A DNA stretch of 15,495 nt from Sergeia podlipaevii (taxonomy: Eukaryota; Euglenozoa; Kinetoplastea; Trypanosomatida; Trypanosomatidae). The stretch covers positions 1-15,495 of the forward strand of contig JASANZ010001792.1 of assembly GCA_030849805.1 (NCBI GenBank). The letters run 5' to 3'. The notes beneath the pieces were generated by a model, which ran no database searches, had not been told where the DNA came from, and saw nothing but the letters and a program-made list of their open reading frames with translations. A program made the translations under genes and the position numbers. Below, in pieces: positions 1-8,031 of the stretch. Position 1 is the stretch's first letter; every line of letters starts with the position of its first letter.

Positions 1-214
1 GCCTCTTCTATTTTCTTTTTCGTGGAATCTGAAATAACACAATGGCAAACACAAAGCCGAAGCCCAAGCGAATAGCGGCAAAAGAAAAAGATTCTTCGTC
101 ATGAAAACAGCTATATATTTATATAAACAATAATGCAGAATGGATGTGGATGAGCACTTCACACTATCTTCTTTCTTCCCCCCCCCCTCTTTCTCTTTAC
201 CCTCACAGGCTAAA
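1..214 (-). other. 3' flank of the AAA ATPase gene and start of the next spacer
   Basis: No gene is visible here. Read on the minus strand, this is the 3' UTR and spacer downstream of the AAA ATPase stop at 215-217. A pyrimidine-rich stretch at about 32-95 (minus sense) ends in a CAG at 29-31, with no ATG between it and the window edge. It is therefore a candidate spliced-leader acceptor for the next gene in the cluster, which would start left of the window. On the plus strand, 168-208 is a strikingly pure C/T tract ending in CAG (see findings). Confidence 0.5.
29..95 (-). promoter_or_regulatory. candidate spliced-leader acceptor for the gene beyond the left edge
   Basis: Read on the minus strand, a T/C-rich run is followed by CAG at 31-29. 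This arrangement, a polypyrimidine tract and then the first AG, is the standard trans-splice acceptor signal in trypanosomatids. The gene it would serve is not in the window, so the call rests on the local pattern alone. Confidence 0.35.
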
Positions 215-2041
215 TCACTTGCCTTGTCTTTTCCATTCCTCGAAACGGTGCACCTCATCTGGAGAGCTACTCGGAGCTGCAGCGCGCACCGCCAACATGA
301 AATCTGCATAGGTCACACAAGGTAGCAGCACTTGACCCTTTTTCATGCAAGCTATAGAGAGGTGAGAGAGGGCTCTCGGATGTGAAGAGGAACAGGGGAC
401 ATAGTACATATGTTCTGTGTCACCATCGCGTTCTTCTTCGTCTTGACTATTTTCATTTTTTTCACTGTGAAAGATGTCCATATTGCTGTGCTTACTCGTT
501 AATGGCGGCACATATACAACTTTCTGTAGTGGCACTGCTGATTCCACTGTGCTGCGACTCTCATCTAGGCTCCTATGCAGGTCATTCCTTCTCGATCGCT
601 TTCTCATCGAGCGTCGAAGGACGATGACGTTTCTGGCATTCTTTGGCATATCCTCCGCAAATGATAAAGTAGGAGAGGACGCTGATACTGCTGCTGTTGC
701 CAACCTGGAGGAGGCGAGGCTTCTACTGCTGTTACTGACGCTGGTGCTTTGCGAAGAGGAGCACAACTGGTGTGTCGCACCCACTACCCGCGTCTCTGTT
801 CCTGTCCTCTCTGCTTCGACTTGTTGCTTTGGCCGCTTCATAACTTTTGGGTACGAATTACTTGCCAGAGACACCCTCTCCGCCTTGGTTGCAAGTCTAA
901 AGGCATCTGCATCCACCAGGGTCTCTAGAGGGGCCATGATCGCGTGGGTACTCACACGCACCACGTCTGAAGCCGAGTAGCCCTCCATGGCGCCGGCCAC
1001 CTGCAATATTTGGGCCTCGCTCAGTGAGTGCGCAATGTGCTGCAGCTGCTCCACCACGATGGCACGGCGCTCCGCACAAGCAGGAAGTCCCACATAGATT
1101 AGTCGATCAAAGCGTCTGCGCAGAGCCGGGTCTAACTCCCATGGCAAGTTGGTAGCGGCTAGCACCGTTATATGAGGTGAGGGAGCATTCAGCTGCAGCA
1201 GCACTTCCGTCTTGACTCTGCGTGCCGCTTCCGTCTCGCCATTAGCGCCTCTCCGGCCACACAGAGCATCTATCTCGTCGAGGAATATTACCGCACCACC
1301 ACCACCACCACCTTCTGAAGTCACTGCTGCTGCTTGGGTAAACAAGTGTCGCACCTGCCGCTCGCTCTCGCCTACCCATTTACTTAGCAAGTCCGCAGCA
1401 GACACGCTATAGAGCACAGACCCGCTTTCAGCGGAGGCTGCTTGTGCCAGCAGCGTCTTACCCGTTCCCGGAGGGCCATACAAGAGAATGCACTGCCAGC
1501 GCCGGCGAGAGCCTGTAAAAAGCTCCGGAAAGCGGCGAGGAAGGATGAGAGCTTGCTTAAGTGCTGTGATGGCCTCCACACAGCCATGAATGGTACCCCA
1601 TTCCACCTGCTTAAGTGTAGGCGCAACAGCAGTAGCAATCACCTGTGTATCGTCATTGTCGGTACAAGCAGTCGCTGAGGAAGAAGACACTCCCCCTTCT
1701 GGCTCCGCCTCGCATCCTCCAGCAGCACCACCACCACTGACAGGACCGCCTCCCCTTGCAGAGTCAGAGCAGCAGCAGATGCTGGTAGCGGCATCACCAT
1801 CACTAACAGCAAACTCAACAATCTGCCGCAGAGCCCGTGCGACGACTCGGTACACCGCTGCATGTTGCTCACACTCTTCGTAAGACAGGAGGACTGAGAG
1901 AGCTGGAAGCAGCTGGCGAAGAGTGGCATGCAAAGTAGCAAGAGAGGCTGGAGGCATGTCGTTAGTTCGTGAGTGCTGTCTGAGTAGAGCGCATGCGCTA
2001 CGGGCCAGTTCGCAAGCTTCATTTTGCTTCACACGCTGCAT
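215..2041 (-). CDS. AAA ATPase of the katanin p60/VPS4/spastin (meiotic) clade
   Basis: This 608-residue protein carries one AAA module. Walker A is GPPGTGKT (189-196), the pore loop KWVGESE (221-227), Walker B VIFLDEID (251-258), sensor 1 AATN (295-298), and the arginine fingers RRR (308-310). The signature GETEAARRVKTE (268-279) and the stretch before Walker A (LILPRRFPELFTG, about 165-177) are typical of the clade that includes VPS4, katanin p60, spastin and fidgetin. These are hexameric ATPases that sever microtubules or disassemble ESCRT-III. Residues 1-80 look like a helical bundle, possibly a MIT-like adaptor domain, followed by a Gly/Ser-rich linker (about 84-140). The lid domain runs to about 385. 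A Ser/Arg/acidic low-complexity insertion (about 390-570) then separates it from a clade-typical C-terminal helix (about 576-608, ending near FEEWKRQGK). A Gly6 run (244-249) precedes Walker B. All catalytic residues are intact. The katanin versus VPS4 choice is unresolved: Walker-region wording leans to VPS4, the C-terminal helix to katanin. The start at 2041 is the first ATG, but see the acceptor finding; Met29 (1957) is an alternative. Confidence 0.9.
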   Translation of the reverse strand: MQRVKQNEACELARSACALLRQHSRTNDMPPASLATLHATLRQLLPALSVLLSYEECEQHAAVYRVVARALRQIVEFAVSDGDAATSICCCSDSARGGGPVSGGGAAGGCEAEPEGGVSSSSATACTDNDDTQVIATAVAPTLKQVEWGTIHGCVEAITALKQALILPRRFPELFTGSRRRWQCILLYGPPGTGKTLLAQAASAESGSVLYSVSAADLLSKWVGESERQVRHLFTQAAAVTSEGGGGGGAVIFLDEIDALCGRRGANGETEAARRVKTEVLLQLNAPSPHITVLAATNLPWELDPALRRRFDRLIYVGLPACAERRAIVVEQLQHIAHSLSEAQILQVAGAMEGYSASDVVRVSTHAIMAPLETLVDADAFRLATKAERVSLASNSYPKVMKRPKQQVEAERTGTETRVVGATHQLCSSSQSTSVSNSSRSLASSRLATAAVSASSPTLSFAEDMPKNARNVIVLRRSMRKRSRRNDLHRSLDESRSTVESAVPLQKVVYVPPLTSKHSNMDIFHSEKNENSQDEEERDGDTEHMYYVPCSSSHPRALSHLSIACMKKGQVLLPCVTYADFMLAVRAAAPSSSPDEVHRFEEWKRQGK

Positions 2042-2445
2042 TTAGCAAAAAAAAGGAGGAATAGAAGACAAGGAGGGAGGTGGTAGCGAGGGTGTTTTCT
2101 GTTGTTTTTTGTTCTTTATTTCTGTATCCGCATAAATGTATGTATGAACGTGAGTGTATGTGTGTGTATGTCTGAGAAATGATTGGTGATTGACGAGGAA
2201 CGCAGAAGAAATAGAAGAAGGAGCATGAAGCACAAAGGACTAAGTTAAGTGACTATCAAAAAAAAAGAAAAAAAAAGCGCAAACACTATCAGTAATCGGC
2301 TCTTAAGGATTTTTATTTTATCTTTTTGAAACAAAAAAAATTACTAGCAGAATTCACAAAAAATATTGTGGCAATGTTAATTAAGTAGATCAAAAGAGGT
2401 TTGAAAAAAAAAGAAAACAACAACAGAAAGTATATCCCACTTCCA
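2042..2445 (-). other. spacer between the propeller gene and the AAA ATPase gene
   Basis: This 404-base AT-rich spacer has no gene. In minus-sense order it holds the 3' UTR of the propeller-like gene (A/T homopolymer runs around 2260-2420), then a C/T-rich tract (about 2176-2230) with a CAG at 2174-2172. After that come a TG/TATG-rich segment (about 2137-2170), a minus-strand ATG at 2133 opening a five-codon uORF (ATG to TAA), and a second pyrimidine tract (about 2046-2090) directly before the AAA ATPase ATG. Confidence 0.6.
2172..2230 (-). promoter_or_regulatory. candidate spliced-leader acceptor of the AAA ATPase gene
   Basis: On the minus strand, a C/T-rich run at about 2230-2176 leads into CAG at 2174-2172. 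Splicing here would give a 5' UTR of about 130 nt that keeps the ATG at 2041 but includes a short upstream ORF starting at 2133. A competing tract at 2090-2046 has its first AG inside codon 2 of the reading frame. Confidence 0.4.
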
Positions 2446-4724
2446 TCACTTTGCACGCTGCCCTTTCTCCGCCACACGCTCAATGAGTACCTCAAGACGG
2501 TTCAGTCTTTCATCTAACGCCGCCATGAAAGCCTGACGCTCCTCCTTCACCACCTCACGCACTACTGTTCTGATGGTAGTACGCAGAAAGTGTGCATCTC
2601 GTAGTGGCATATCCGGAAGAGGTGCTGCTGCTGATACCGCAGATGGATCGCGCCACGGCGCAAGAGCTGCAACAGATGCAAGATGAAGCTCACTCACCAA
2701 CTCCATCGCAGAACTCTGAGTAGAGCCACCAGGCGATACTGACTCTCTCCACTTGTCATCAGGCGTTGCGGTGGTGACTTCCGTCCCAGTAAAGAACACA
2801 GCCGAAGGGGCAGCCGCTGTCGACAAATTCATGTCTTGCCTCGGTGGCGCTGGAAGGGGCAGCCAGTCTATACCAATAAACCTCTCATCGCCTGGCGCGT
2901 CCGCCATGTGGCAGGGGAGCAGCCCAGCGGCAGCCACAGCATCCCCAGCTGCCGCCGCCGACGCTGGCACCTCAAAGGTCAAGAGACGCTTCTCATCCGC
3001 AACACCAATAGTAAGATGTTTGCTTATGCTATCACTGGGTAGCAACATGGCATTTATTAATCGAGGCTGTGGCCTGGAAGTTGAACCTGTGTGCCCTTCA
3101 TGACGCTGCTGCTGCTGGTGGTGGTGGTGCCCCCAGTACTTGCTCAGATCTGGCAGGGCGTAGCATGCCCAGTTTGCCTCCTCTTGCAAGGCTGCATGCT
3201 GAGACTGCTGAAGTGAAGATGGTGGCGATATAGATGGAAAGACAGTGAGCACAATAAGATGTCGGGAAAGAGCAGGCGAGAGAAGGTCCTGAGGCACGAT
3301 TCGTAATGAGGGAACCGCTTCCAGACAACGCTCCGCTGCAGCGACTCCTGCATCGGCACCACTGCGGCAGCGGCGATCCTGACGATAAAGGGCTGCGTAG
3401 ACCTCGTTTAATGGCGGCGCTGTGGTCATGGAGGCGTCTTTGGCTAGTGATGCTCCATCAATGGAGAAGGGACNGTCACGCCCGCCAGGTATGTCTGCGG
3501 TCCCAGTAGCATCTGACGCAGAGGCACCGGCGGTGCATCACAACAGGTTGCTCCCGCCGCCACCGCCGCCTCCCTTGGCCGCCAAGAAAACAGTGACACT
3601 GTGCCATCCAGCGCACACCCCACGAAGTACAGACGAGAGCTAACACAAGCATCGTTAGCAGCAGCAGTACCCACTACTGCAATTGAGGCAAAGGCCCCAA
3701 GTGCCCAGTCTTTGCATACCGTCGTCAGGCGACGAGCAGTAGCAGCAGCAGGTAGTGGTGGTGACGGCCTCCCTGTGCTACTTCTGGTGCTTACCGCAGC
3801 GGTAATGTCGTCCGGATATTGGCAGAAGTGGCAAGTCACGTGTGAGTGTCTAGCGATGAGAACCAATGCGCAGATAGAACCCTCACAAGACCAATAACCT
3901 GTAGCAGCAACGTCAACTGCTTGAGAAACCCTCGCCATCACCCCATCGTCCTCTTGAATTGCGTTCTCATCGTAGCCATATCCATCGTGATCGTCCTCTT
4001 CCACACTTTCGTTCTCACTTCCGGTCGCGTAACTGTGTGAAACATCGTCGCTCCTGTTGCAGAGCCCTGTGCGCATTAGCAGTACCTCTCCAGAGCGGTT
4101 CATCACTACCATCGCTGCAGCCCCAGCAGTCCATAAAAGTTTTTCTATTATCCAATGATCCATGCAGATCTTACCTGTTCCCTCGGCTTCTTCCATACTA
4201 GAGCTGCTGCCGCCGCCGCGGCCGCCTCCACCTTCACCGTCTTGACCGCGCACGCTCTTCTTGACCACGCTACGTATTCTTGTAACTGGGGCGGGGAATC
4301 TATGAATCAGTGTAATAGGAGGCGCTACTCGCCCGCCTGCAGGCATGTTGCTCTTGATATCTTCCTGCAATGCATAAAGGTTGATGCCAAGCTGAGGTAA
4401 GCTGTGACTTCTGCACACTTCTTCTTCAGTAACGTACCGAGAGGAACATGAGGAAAAAGAAAGTGGAACAGCGGCGGTAGTGCTCGCAAGATCCTTAGGC
4501 AGTTGCAAAGCAGAGATAGAGCTCAGTCGAGCGGATCGCACAGCACTAGTCATGCCCTCAACAGACCGTCGTCGTCGCGCAATCGGTTCCGTCAGGGAAG
4601 CTGCAGCAAGAAAGCAGCCGTGATGCTGAGTCGCCGCGAGCGTGGCCACAGCGCCAGTAGAAGTTCTACACCGTGAAGGTGCTGATGAGGAAGCAACAAG
4701 TCCCTTCACATCGCGATACTCCAT
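2446..4724 (-). CDS. beta-propeller-like protein with C-terminal coiled coil, reading frame broken at the N at 3474
   Basis: The gene is read in two frames: 4724 to about 3475 (about 416 residues, then a false end at the stop 3446-3444) and about 3474 to 2446 (327 residues from the Met at 3429). The second frame stays open upstream to the ambiguous base. Supplying one base next to N3474 would give one protein of about 759 residues, so a sequencing or assembly error is the simplest reading. Several segments resemble WD40-type blades: about 202-218 (VVMNRSGEVLLMRTG), 364-383 (LYFVGCALDGTVSLFSW) and, in the second part, about 570-586 (HLTIGVADEKRLLTFEV). Low-complexity linkers include a Gly/Ser run (162-176), an acidic patch (238-260) and a His4Gln4 run. 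The last 45 residues form an amphipathic, charged helix likely to coil. The layout recalls NEDD1/GCP-WD, but no motif proves this. The ATG at 4724 is the first after a plausible acceptor at 4818. I do not recognise the family with certainty. Confidence 0.75.
3474..3474. other. ambiguous base N at a reading-frame change
   Basis: This is the only non-ACGT base in the window. In minus sense it is the third base of an ACN codon in the upstream frame and the first base of an NGT codon in the downstream frame. One additional base at this point would join the two frames exactly, which suggests that the N marks a low-coverage or uncertain join from which a base is missing. Confidence 0.9.
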
Positions 4725-4770
4725 ATGTGCAATATTTTTTTATACTTTTTACCTTTTTCTCGTATAATCC

Positions 4771-4790
4771 AAGCAGCCGTTGTGCTGCTT
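4771..4790. repeat. perfect 7-bp inverted repeat (hairpin) in the predicted 5' UTR of the propeller gene
   Basis: AAGCAGC at 4771-4777 and GCTGCTT at 4784-4790 are exact reverse complements, separated by six bases. The hairpin is GC-richer than the surrounding AT-rich DNA. It lies about 47 bases upstream of the ATG at 4724 and inside the 5' UTR predicted from the acceptor at 4818. Confidence 0.6.
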
Positions 4791-4817
4791 TTTATTAAAT
4801 ACAAATATGTATTTATA

Positions 4818-4870
4818 CTTTTGTTAACAAAATGAAGAAAATAACGGAAGGGGAACGAGAGAAAAGAATA
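4818..4870 (-). promoter_or_regulatory. candidate spliced-leader acceptor of the propeller-like gene
   Basis: In minus sense, a C/T-rich stretch (about 4866-4830) is followed by AG at 4819-4818. Splicing here leaves a 5' UTR of about 93 nt with no ATG before the start at 4724, which supports that start. Another AG close to 4777 is possible. Confidence 0.4.
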
Positions 4871-5162
4871 AGTAATGTAATCGACAATTGATAGCTCTGC
4901 TCACCAATAGAAAAAAAAAAGAAGTTTTATTTTTTCTAAGTTTTTCTTGATCATTTTCATTTTTTCAGAGAAAGCAACAACATGCTTATTTTTTTTTCCT
5001 TTTCTTCTTAATAATTGTTAGCTCCTCTGTACTTTTTAAGTGCATGGATATAAACAGTAGTTGTGACATAGTGGGTGTGCTACTCTTTTTTGAGATATCT
5101 CCTCAAGGTAAATGCAAATAACAAAAATAAAAAAATAGGAGACTGGCGGGGGCAACTGGCAA

Positions 5163-5182
5163 ACACACACACACACACACAC
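5163..5182. repeat. (AC)10 dinucleotide microsatellite
   Basis: Ten uninterrupted AC units (GT on the transcribed minus-sense strand) lie in the spacer downstream of the P450 gene. There is no coding role. Confidence 0.9.
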
Positions 5183-5428
5183 GTATATGCAAAAAACATA
5201 AGGTATTATAAATAGCTATCAATGGGGAGAAAAAAAAATGTGAAGGGAAACAAAAAGGAAGCAAGCAAACTACGCATATATTGCGAAGAGCGAAAGTGGG
5301 CAAGGTACAAGTGTTCTACTATATATATATGTATATGTTGTGTGTGTGCTTTAGGCGATTGTATTTTACACTTCCTACCCCCTTCACAACTGCTCAAAAA
5401 ACTTTCCTTTTGTTCCCATCTATGCTCT

Positions 5429-5447
5429 TCTCTCTCTCTCTCTCTCT
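5429..5447. repeat. (CT)n dinucleotide tract
   Basis: This is a pure TC/CT run of 19 bases on the plus strand (GA in transcript sense). It would be a pyrimidine tract only for plus-strand transcription, for which no gene is visible here. Confidence 0.85.
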
Positions 5448-5991
5448 GTGTTAATACCAAACAAAGATGGGTGCGTGCACGCAAAAGAAAAAAAAATGCG
5501 TATTTGTTTAGTGTGCGCTACATGCTGTACTACACAGTTCATGATCCTTTTGTCTTTGGTACTCACATGAAAAGTAATCGTAATGAAAGTGGCAAGTTGA
5601 AAAAAAAGGGGCATTTTTATCACTATCCGCCATCATTGTCACTCCTAACAAAATGTTCGCACGTTTGCCTTTCAAGTAAACTTGTACTCACATCGGCAAA
5701 GCAAGAAAGCGACGAAATAAATAAAACAAAATTAACTCACTGAAAAAAAAGGGGGGAAGGACTTAAGGCTGGGTTTGTGCACATGATCAGCAAATGATAG
5801 CAATCATAAAAAAGATCAAAAGAAAAAAAACAATAATACTCACATAAAGCCATCCTGAGACATACCGCTTCAGACAATAAAAAATAAAATTAAAAAGCAT
5901 AAAGAATGAAAATTCATGACAAAGCATAATATATATTTTTTTAAAAAAATGAAGTGCAATATTTAAACAGATACTTTTTAATTGGATGCCT

Positions 5992-7848
5992 TTACACAGC
6001 GACAAGAAACGCCTCACCGGTGGGGGTAGCGTAGCTGGTGTTGCTAGAGGAATTCACATCAGAGCCGGCACTGCCTGTAGTGGCGCCTTGCTCTTCCATG
6101 GCCTTGATATCAGTGATGCTGACGTCCTGAGCCTGAAGCAAATCCTTCCTTTCTAAAGCGGTTCCCTGCAGCCTTTCAGCGATACGCGCACGTACGGCGT
6201 CCACGTCCACCCCATCGCGCACTGCCACCCGCATCAACACTGGCGCCTTTGTTGTGAGGGTTATGTTGTACTTAGTGACAGGGAAGCTACCCTCCAGCTC
6301 CACCTTCAAGGAGCGCAGCACCACAGCGGTGGTGATGAGCGCCTCCAGCTCGCCGAACTCCCGCCCGATGCACACCCTTTTGCCACAGCTAAATGGAATA
6401 AACCCACAGCGTCCGAGGCGCTCTCGCAGCGCCACCCCTTCAGCACCAAGCCATCGTTCGGGCCTAAATAGGTTGACTGTATTCCCGTAGAGATGTTTGT
6501 TGCGGTGCAAACTAAAAATACTGATCACCGCCGTCATGCCCTTGGGCACGACCACCCCAGATGCTGGAAGCAGCGTGTCTGAGGCAGCATCGCGGTAGAG
6601 AATGGGTGCAGCTGGAAATAGGCGGAGTACCTCGTGCAGTACCGCGACGAGGTACTCACATTGGGTAAGTTGTTCCACTGGTGGGCAACAGGCGGGGTCT
6701 GGCATGAGAACCTCGAGCTCTGAGTAGAGAAGATCCTGTACGTCTAGGTGTGTGCCAACGAGAGCAAAGAGAAGCTGCAATGTGTGGCTGATGGTGTCGT
6801 GACCGGCGAAGAGGAAAGTCGCGAGGTGGTTGACCACATCGGCGGGGGAAAGATTGGCATAAAGCTCGTCCACCAGCACATCCATCACAGTCTTCGTTGT
6901 CACACCTTGTTGTGTCAGCGAATGCTCGTCTTGTTGCCGCGTCTGGTGTTGGTAGATGATGTTGTCGCTACTGTTGCTGCCTTCATGGCGTCTTCTTAAG
7001 TTTTTCTCCAGCAGCATCTCACACACCTCACCAATCACTCCATGAGCCTTTTTCTGCGCGAGGCTGCGCATGTACGGACAGAAATAGTTCATTCTAGAGA
7101 AGGTCATGACGGTGTCAAAGGCCTCACGTACCCGGAGCGACTCTCCACGTGAGGCGCGGAATGCCGCATCACCAAACGCTGCCAGCGCCATGCTGCGCAC
7201 GCGTTCTGTCATGTTCATCGTCATCCAGTGCCGCTGCTGCTGCTGCTGCTGCTTAAAGATCCCAGTTGGGTACTGTGTAGTCTCTTGTATCTCGGTAAGA
7301 AGATCAGCAAGCATTTCAAGCGCGTGCGCGCGGGTTACTTCATTGCAAATGCCTCGTATGTTACTGGAGCGAAACACAGACATGAAAAGACGCCGATGTG
7401 TACTATGTTTCCTCTTGTCACTGACCGCGAGGAGACCGTCACCGATGACAGCGCGCACAAGATCGTATCCAGCCCCTTTGTAAAAGCGGGGCTCCCGTGT
7501 GAGAAGCACTTGCTCGATATCATGTGGGTCAGACAGCACAATATGAGGCCGTAGAAATATCCTCATCATGAAGGGCTTGTAGTCAAATTGCTCGCACCAT
7601 GCCTGCAGCCGCAGAAGAGATTCGCCATGACGAATCACATAAAAATGACCAAAAATGATACGCTTTAGGAATCCCTTGACGCGACCATCTTCTTCATTGA
7701 GCGGGATATCAGGCGAGGGTAGTCTTGGCGGCGTGCAGTATATTGCCTGAACAACACGGATGCTCACGTATGCAATAGCACCGCTAAGCAGAACAAGTGA
7801 CACCTTCAACTTTGGCATCGTCGCTATAGAGAAAAGACTAGAGCGCAT
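5992..7848 (-). CDS. membrane-anchored cytochrome P450 monooxygenase
   Basis: The 618-residue protein has all core P450 signatures. These are the I-helix oxygen-activation motif AGHDT (348-352), the K-helix EVLR (406-409, the ExxR motif), FRPERW (461-466, the PERF region), and the heme loop FSCGKRVCIG (486-495) with the thiolate Cys493. An N-terminal hydrophobic segment (about 15-37) followed by a Pro-rich hinge (PPRLPSP, 40-46) is the usual ER anchor of microsomal class II P450s, which take electrons from a P450 reductase. Sequence style is CYP4-like. In Leishmania, CYP5122A1 is a P450 of similar size linked to sterol metabolism; equivalence is only a guess. CYP51 is unlikely, because its AGQHTS-type I helix is absent. 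Oddities: a Gln6 run (200-205) in a predicted loop, His148 where the C-helix WxxxR motif would have Trp (Arg152 kept), and a polar C-terminal extension of about 70 residues. Met10 is a possible alternative start, but Met1 is the first ATG after candidate acceptors. Confidence 0.95.
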   Translation of the reverse strand: MRSSLFSIATMPKLKVSLVLLSGAIAYVSIRVVQAIYCTPPRLPSPDIPLNEEDGRVKGFLKRIIFGHFYVIRHGESLLRLQAWCEQFDYKPFMMRIFLRPHIVLSDPHDIEQVLLTREPRFYKGAGYDLVRAVIGDGLLAVSDKRKHSTHRRLFMSVFRSSNIRGICNEVTRAHALEMLADLLTEIQETTQYPTGIFKQQQQQQRHWMTMNMTERVRSMALAAFGDAAFRASRGESLRVREAFDTVMTFSRMNYFCPYMRSLAQKKAHGVIGEVCEMLLEKNLRRRHEGSNSSDNIIYQHQTRQQDEHSLTQQGVTTKTVMDVLVDELYANLSPADVVNHLATFLFAGHDTISHTLQLLFALVGTHLDVQDLLYSELEVLMPDPACCPPVEQLTQCEYLVAVLHEVLRLFPAAPILYRDAASDTLLPASGVVVPKGMTAVISIFSLHRNKHLYGNTVNLFRPERWLGAEGVALRERLGRCGFIPFSCGKRVCIGREFGELEALITTAVVLRSLKVELEGSFPVTKYNITLTTKAPVLMRVAVRDGVDVDAVRARIAERLQGTALERKDLLQAQDVSITDIKAMEEQGATTGSAGSDVNSSSNTSYATPTGEAFLVAV

Positions 7849-7855
7849 AGTGACG

Positions 7856-8020
7856 CTGAAATGTAGTAGTCACTAAAATTACTTTTTTTAAGAGAAAATA
7901 TTTATATATATGTAAAAAAGAGAATTTTTTTTTTAAAAAAAATGAATAATGATAAATGCTGCGCGCTAGCCGACTATCTTTTTTACATACACTATAGAAA
8001 ATGAGAGAGAGAGAGAGAGA
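7856..8020 (-). promoter_or_regulatory. trans-splice acceptor region of the P450 gene, several candidate AGs
   Basis: In transcript sense, a (CT)9 tract (8020-8003) is followed by CTATAG with AG at 7993-7992. Further candidates are AG at 7883-7882 after a TTTTCTCTT stretch and CAG at 7858-7856. They would give 5' UTRs of about 143, 33 and 7 nt. The longest would contain an ATG-TAA start-stop element shortly after the acceptor. The sequence cannot choose among them. Confidence 0.4.
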
Positions 8021-8031
8021 TGATGATGATG
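8003..8031. repeat. (GA)9-(TGA)n compound microsatellite
   Basis: Nine GA units run directly into TGATGATGATG. In transcript sense the GA part is a CT pyrimidine tract upstream of the P450 gene and may serve trans-splicing. Confidence 0.85.

Larger units (their letters stand above)
4725..5991 (-). other. long spacer between the P450 gene and the propeller gene
   Basis: This 1267-base AT-rich spacer is the longest in the window, and I see no gene in it. It should hold the P450 3' UTR, a processing region and the 5' UTR of the propeller-like gene. Contents: A/T runs at 5820-5960; a (CT)n tract at 5429-5447; an AT tract at 5320-5330; (AC)10 at 5163-5182; T-rich stretches at 4910-5000; and a perfect 7-bp hairpin at 4771-4790. 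An open frame of 173 codons on the plus strand (5222-5743) is made of Lys-, Cys- and Ser/Leu-rich low complexity across these repeats and looks fortuitous. Confidence 0.6.

Noticed and set aside
453..466. Placeholder in protein coordinates: hydrophobic run (residues 453-466) of the LRR protein read as a membrane helix
   Set aside because: The run is short and followed directly by repeat cores with the same leucine spacing, so it fits LRR packing better than a membrane segment. The coordinates given are residues of the protein encoded at 9584-11665.
474..980. Open frame of 168 codons on the plus strand
   Set aside because: It lies entirely antisense to the AAA ATPase coding region and has no recognisable domain; it is a shadow frame.
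1639..2022. Minus-strand 127-codon frame overlapping the 5' part of the AAA gene
   Set aside because: It is a shifted frame of the same gene with no domain. Its ATG matters only as a possible out-of-frame start if the proximal acceptor is used.
5222..5743. Open frame of 173 codons on the plus strand in the long spacer
   Set aside because: It runs through AT, CT and A-rich repeats, the protein is low complexity without a domain, it opposes all neighbours, and its base composition is that of the spacer.
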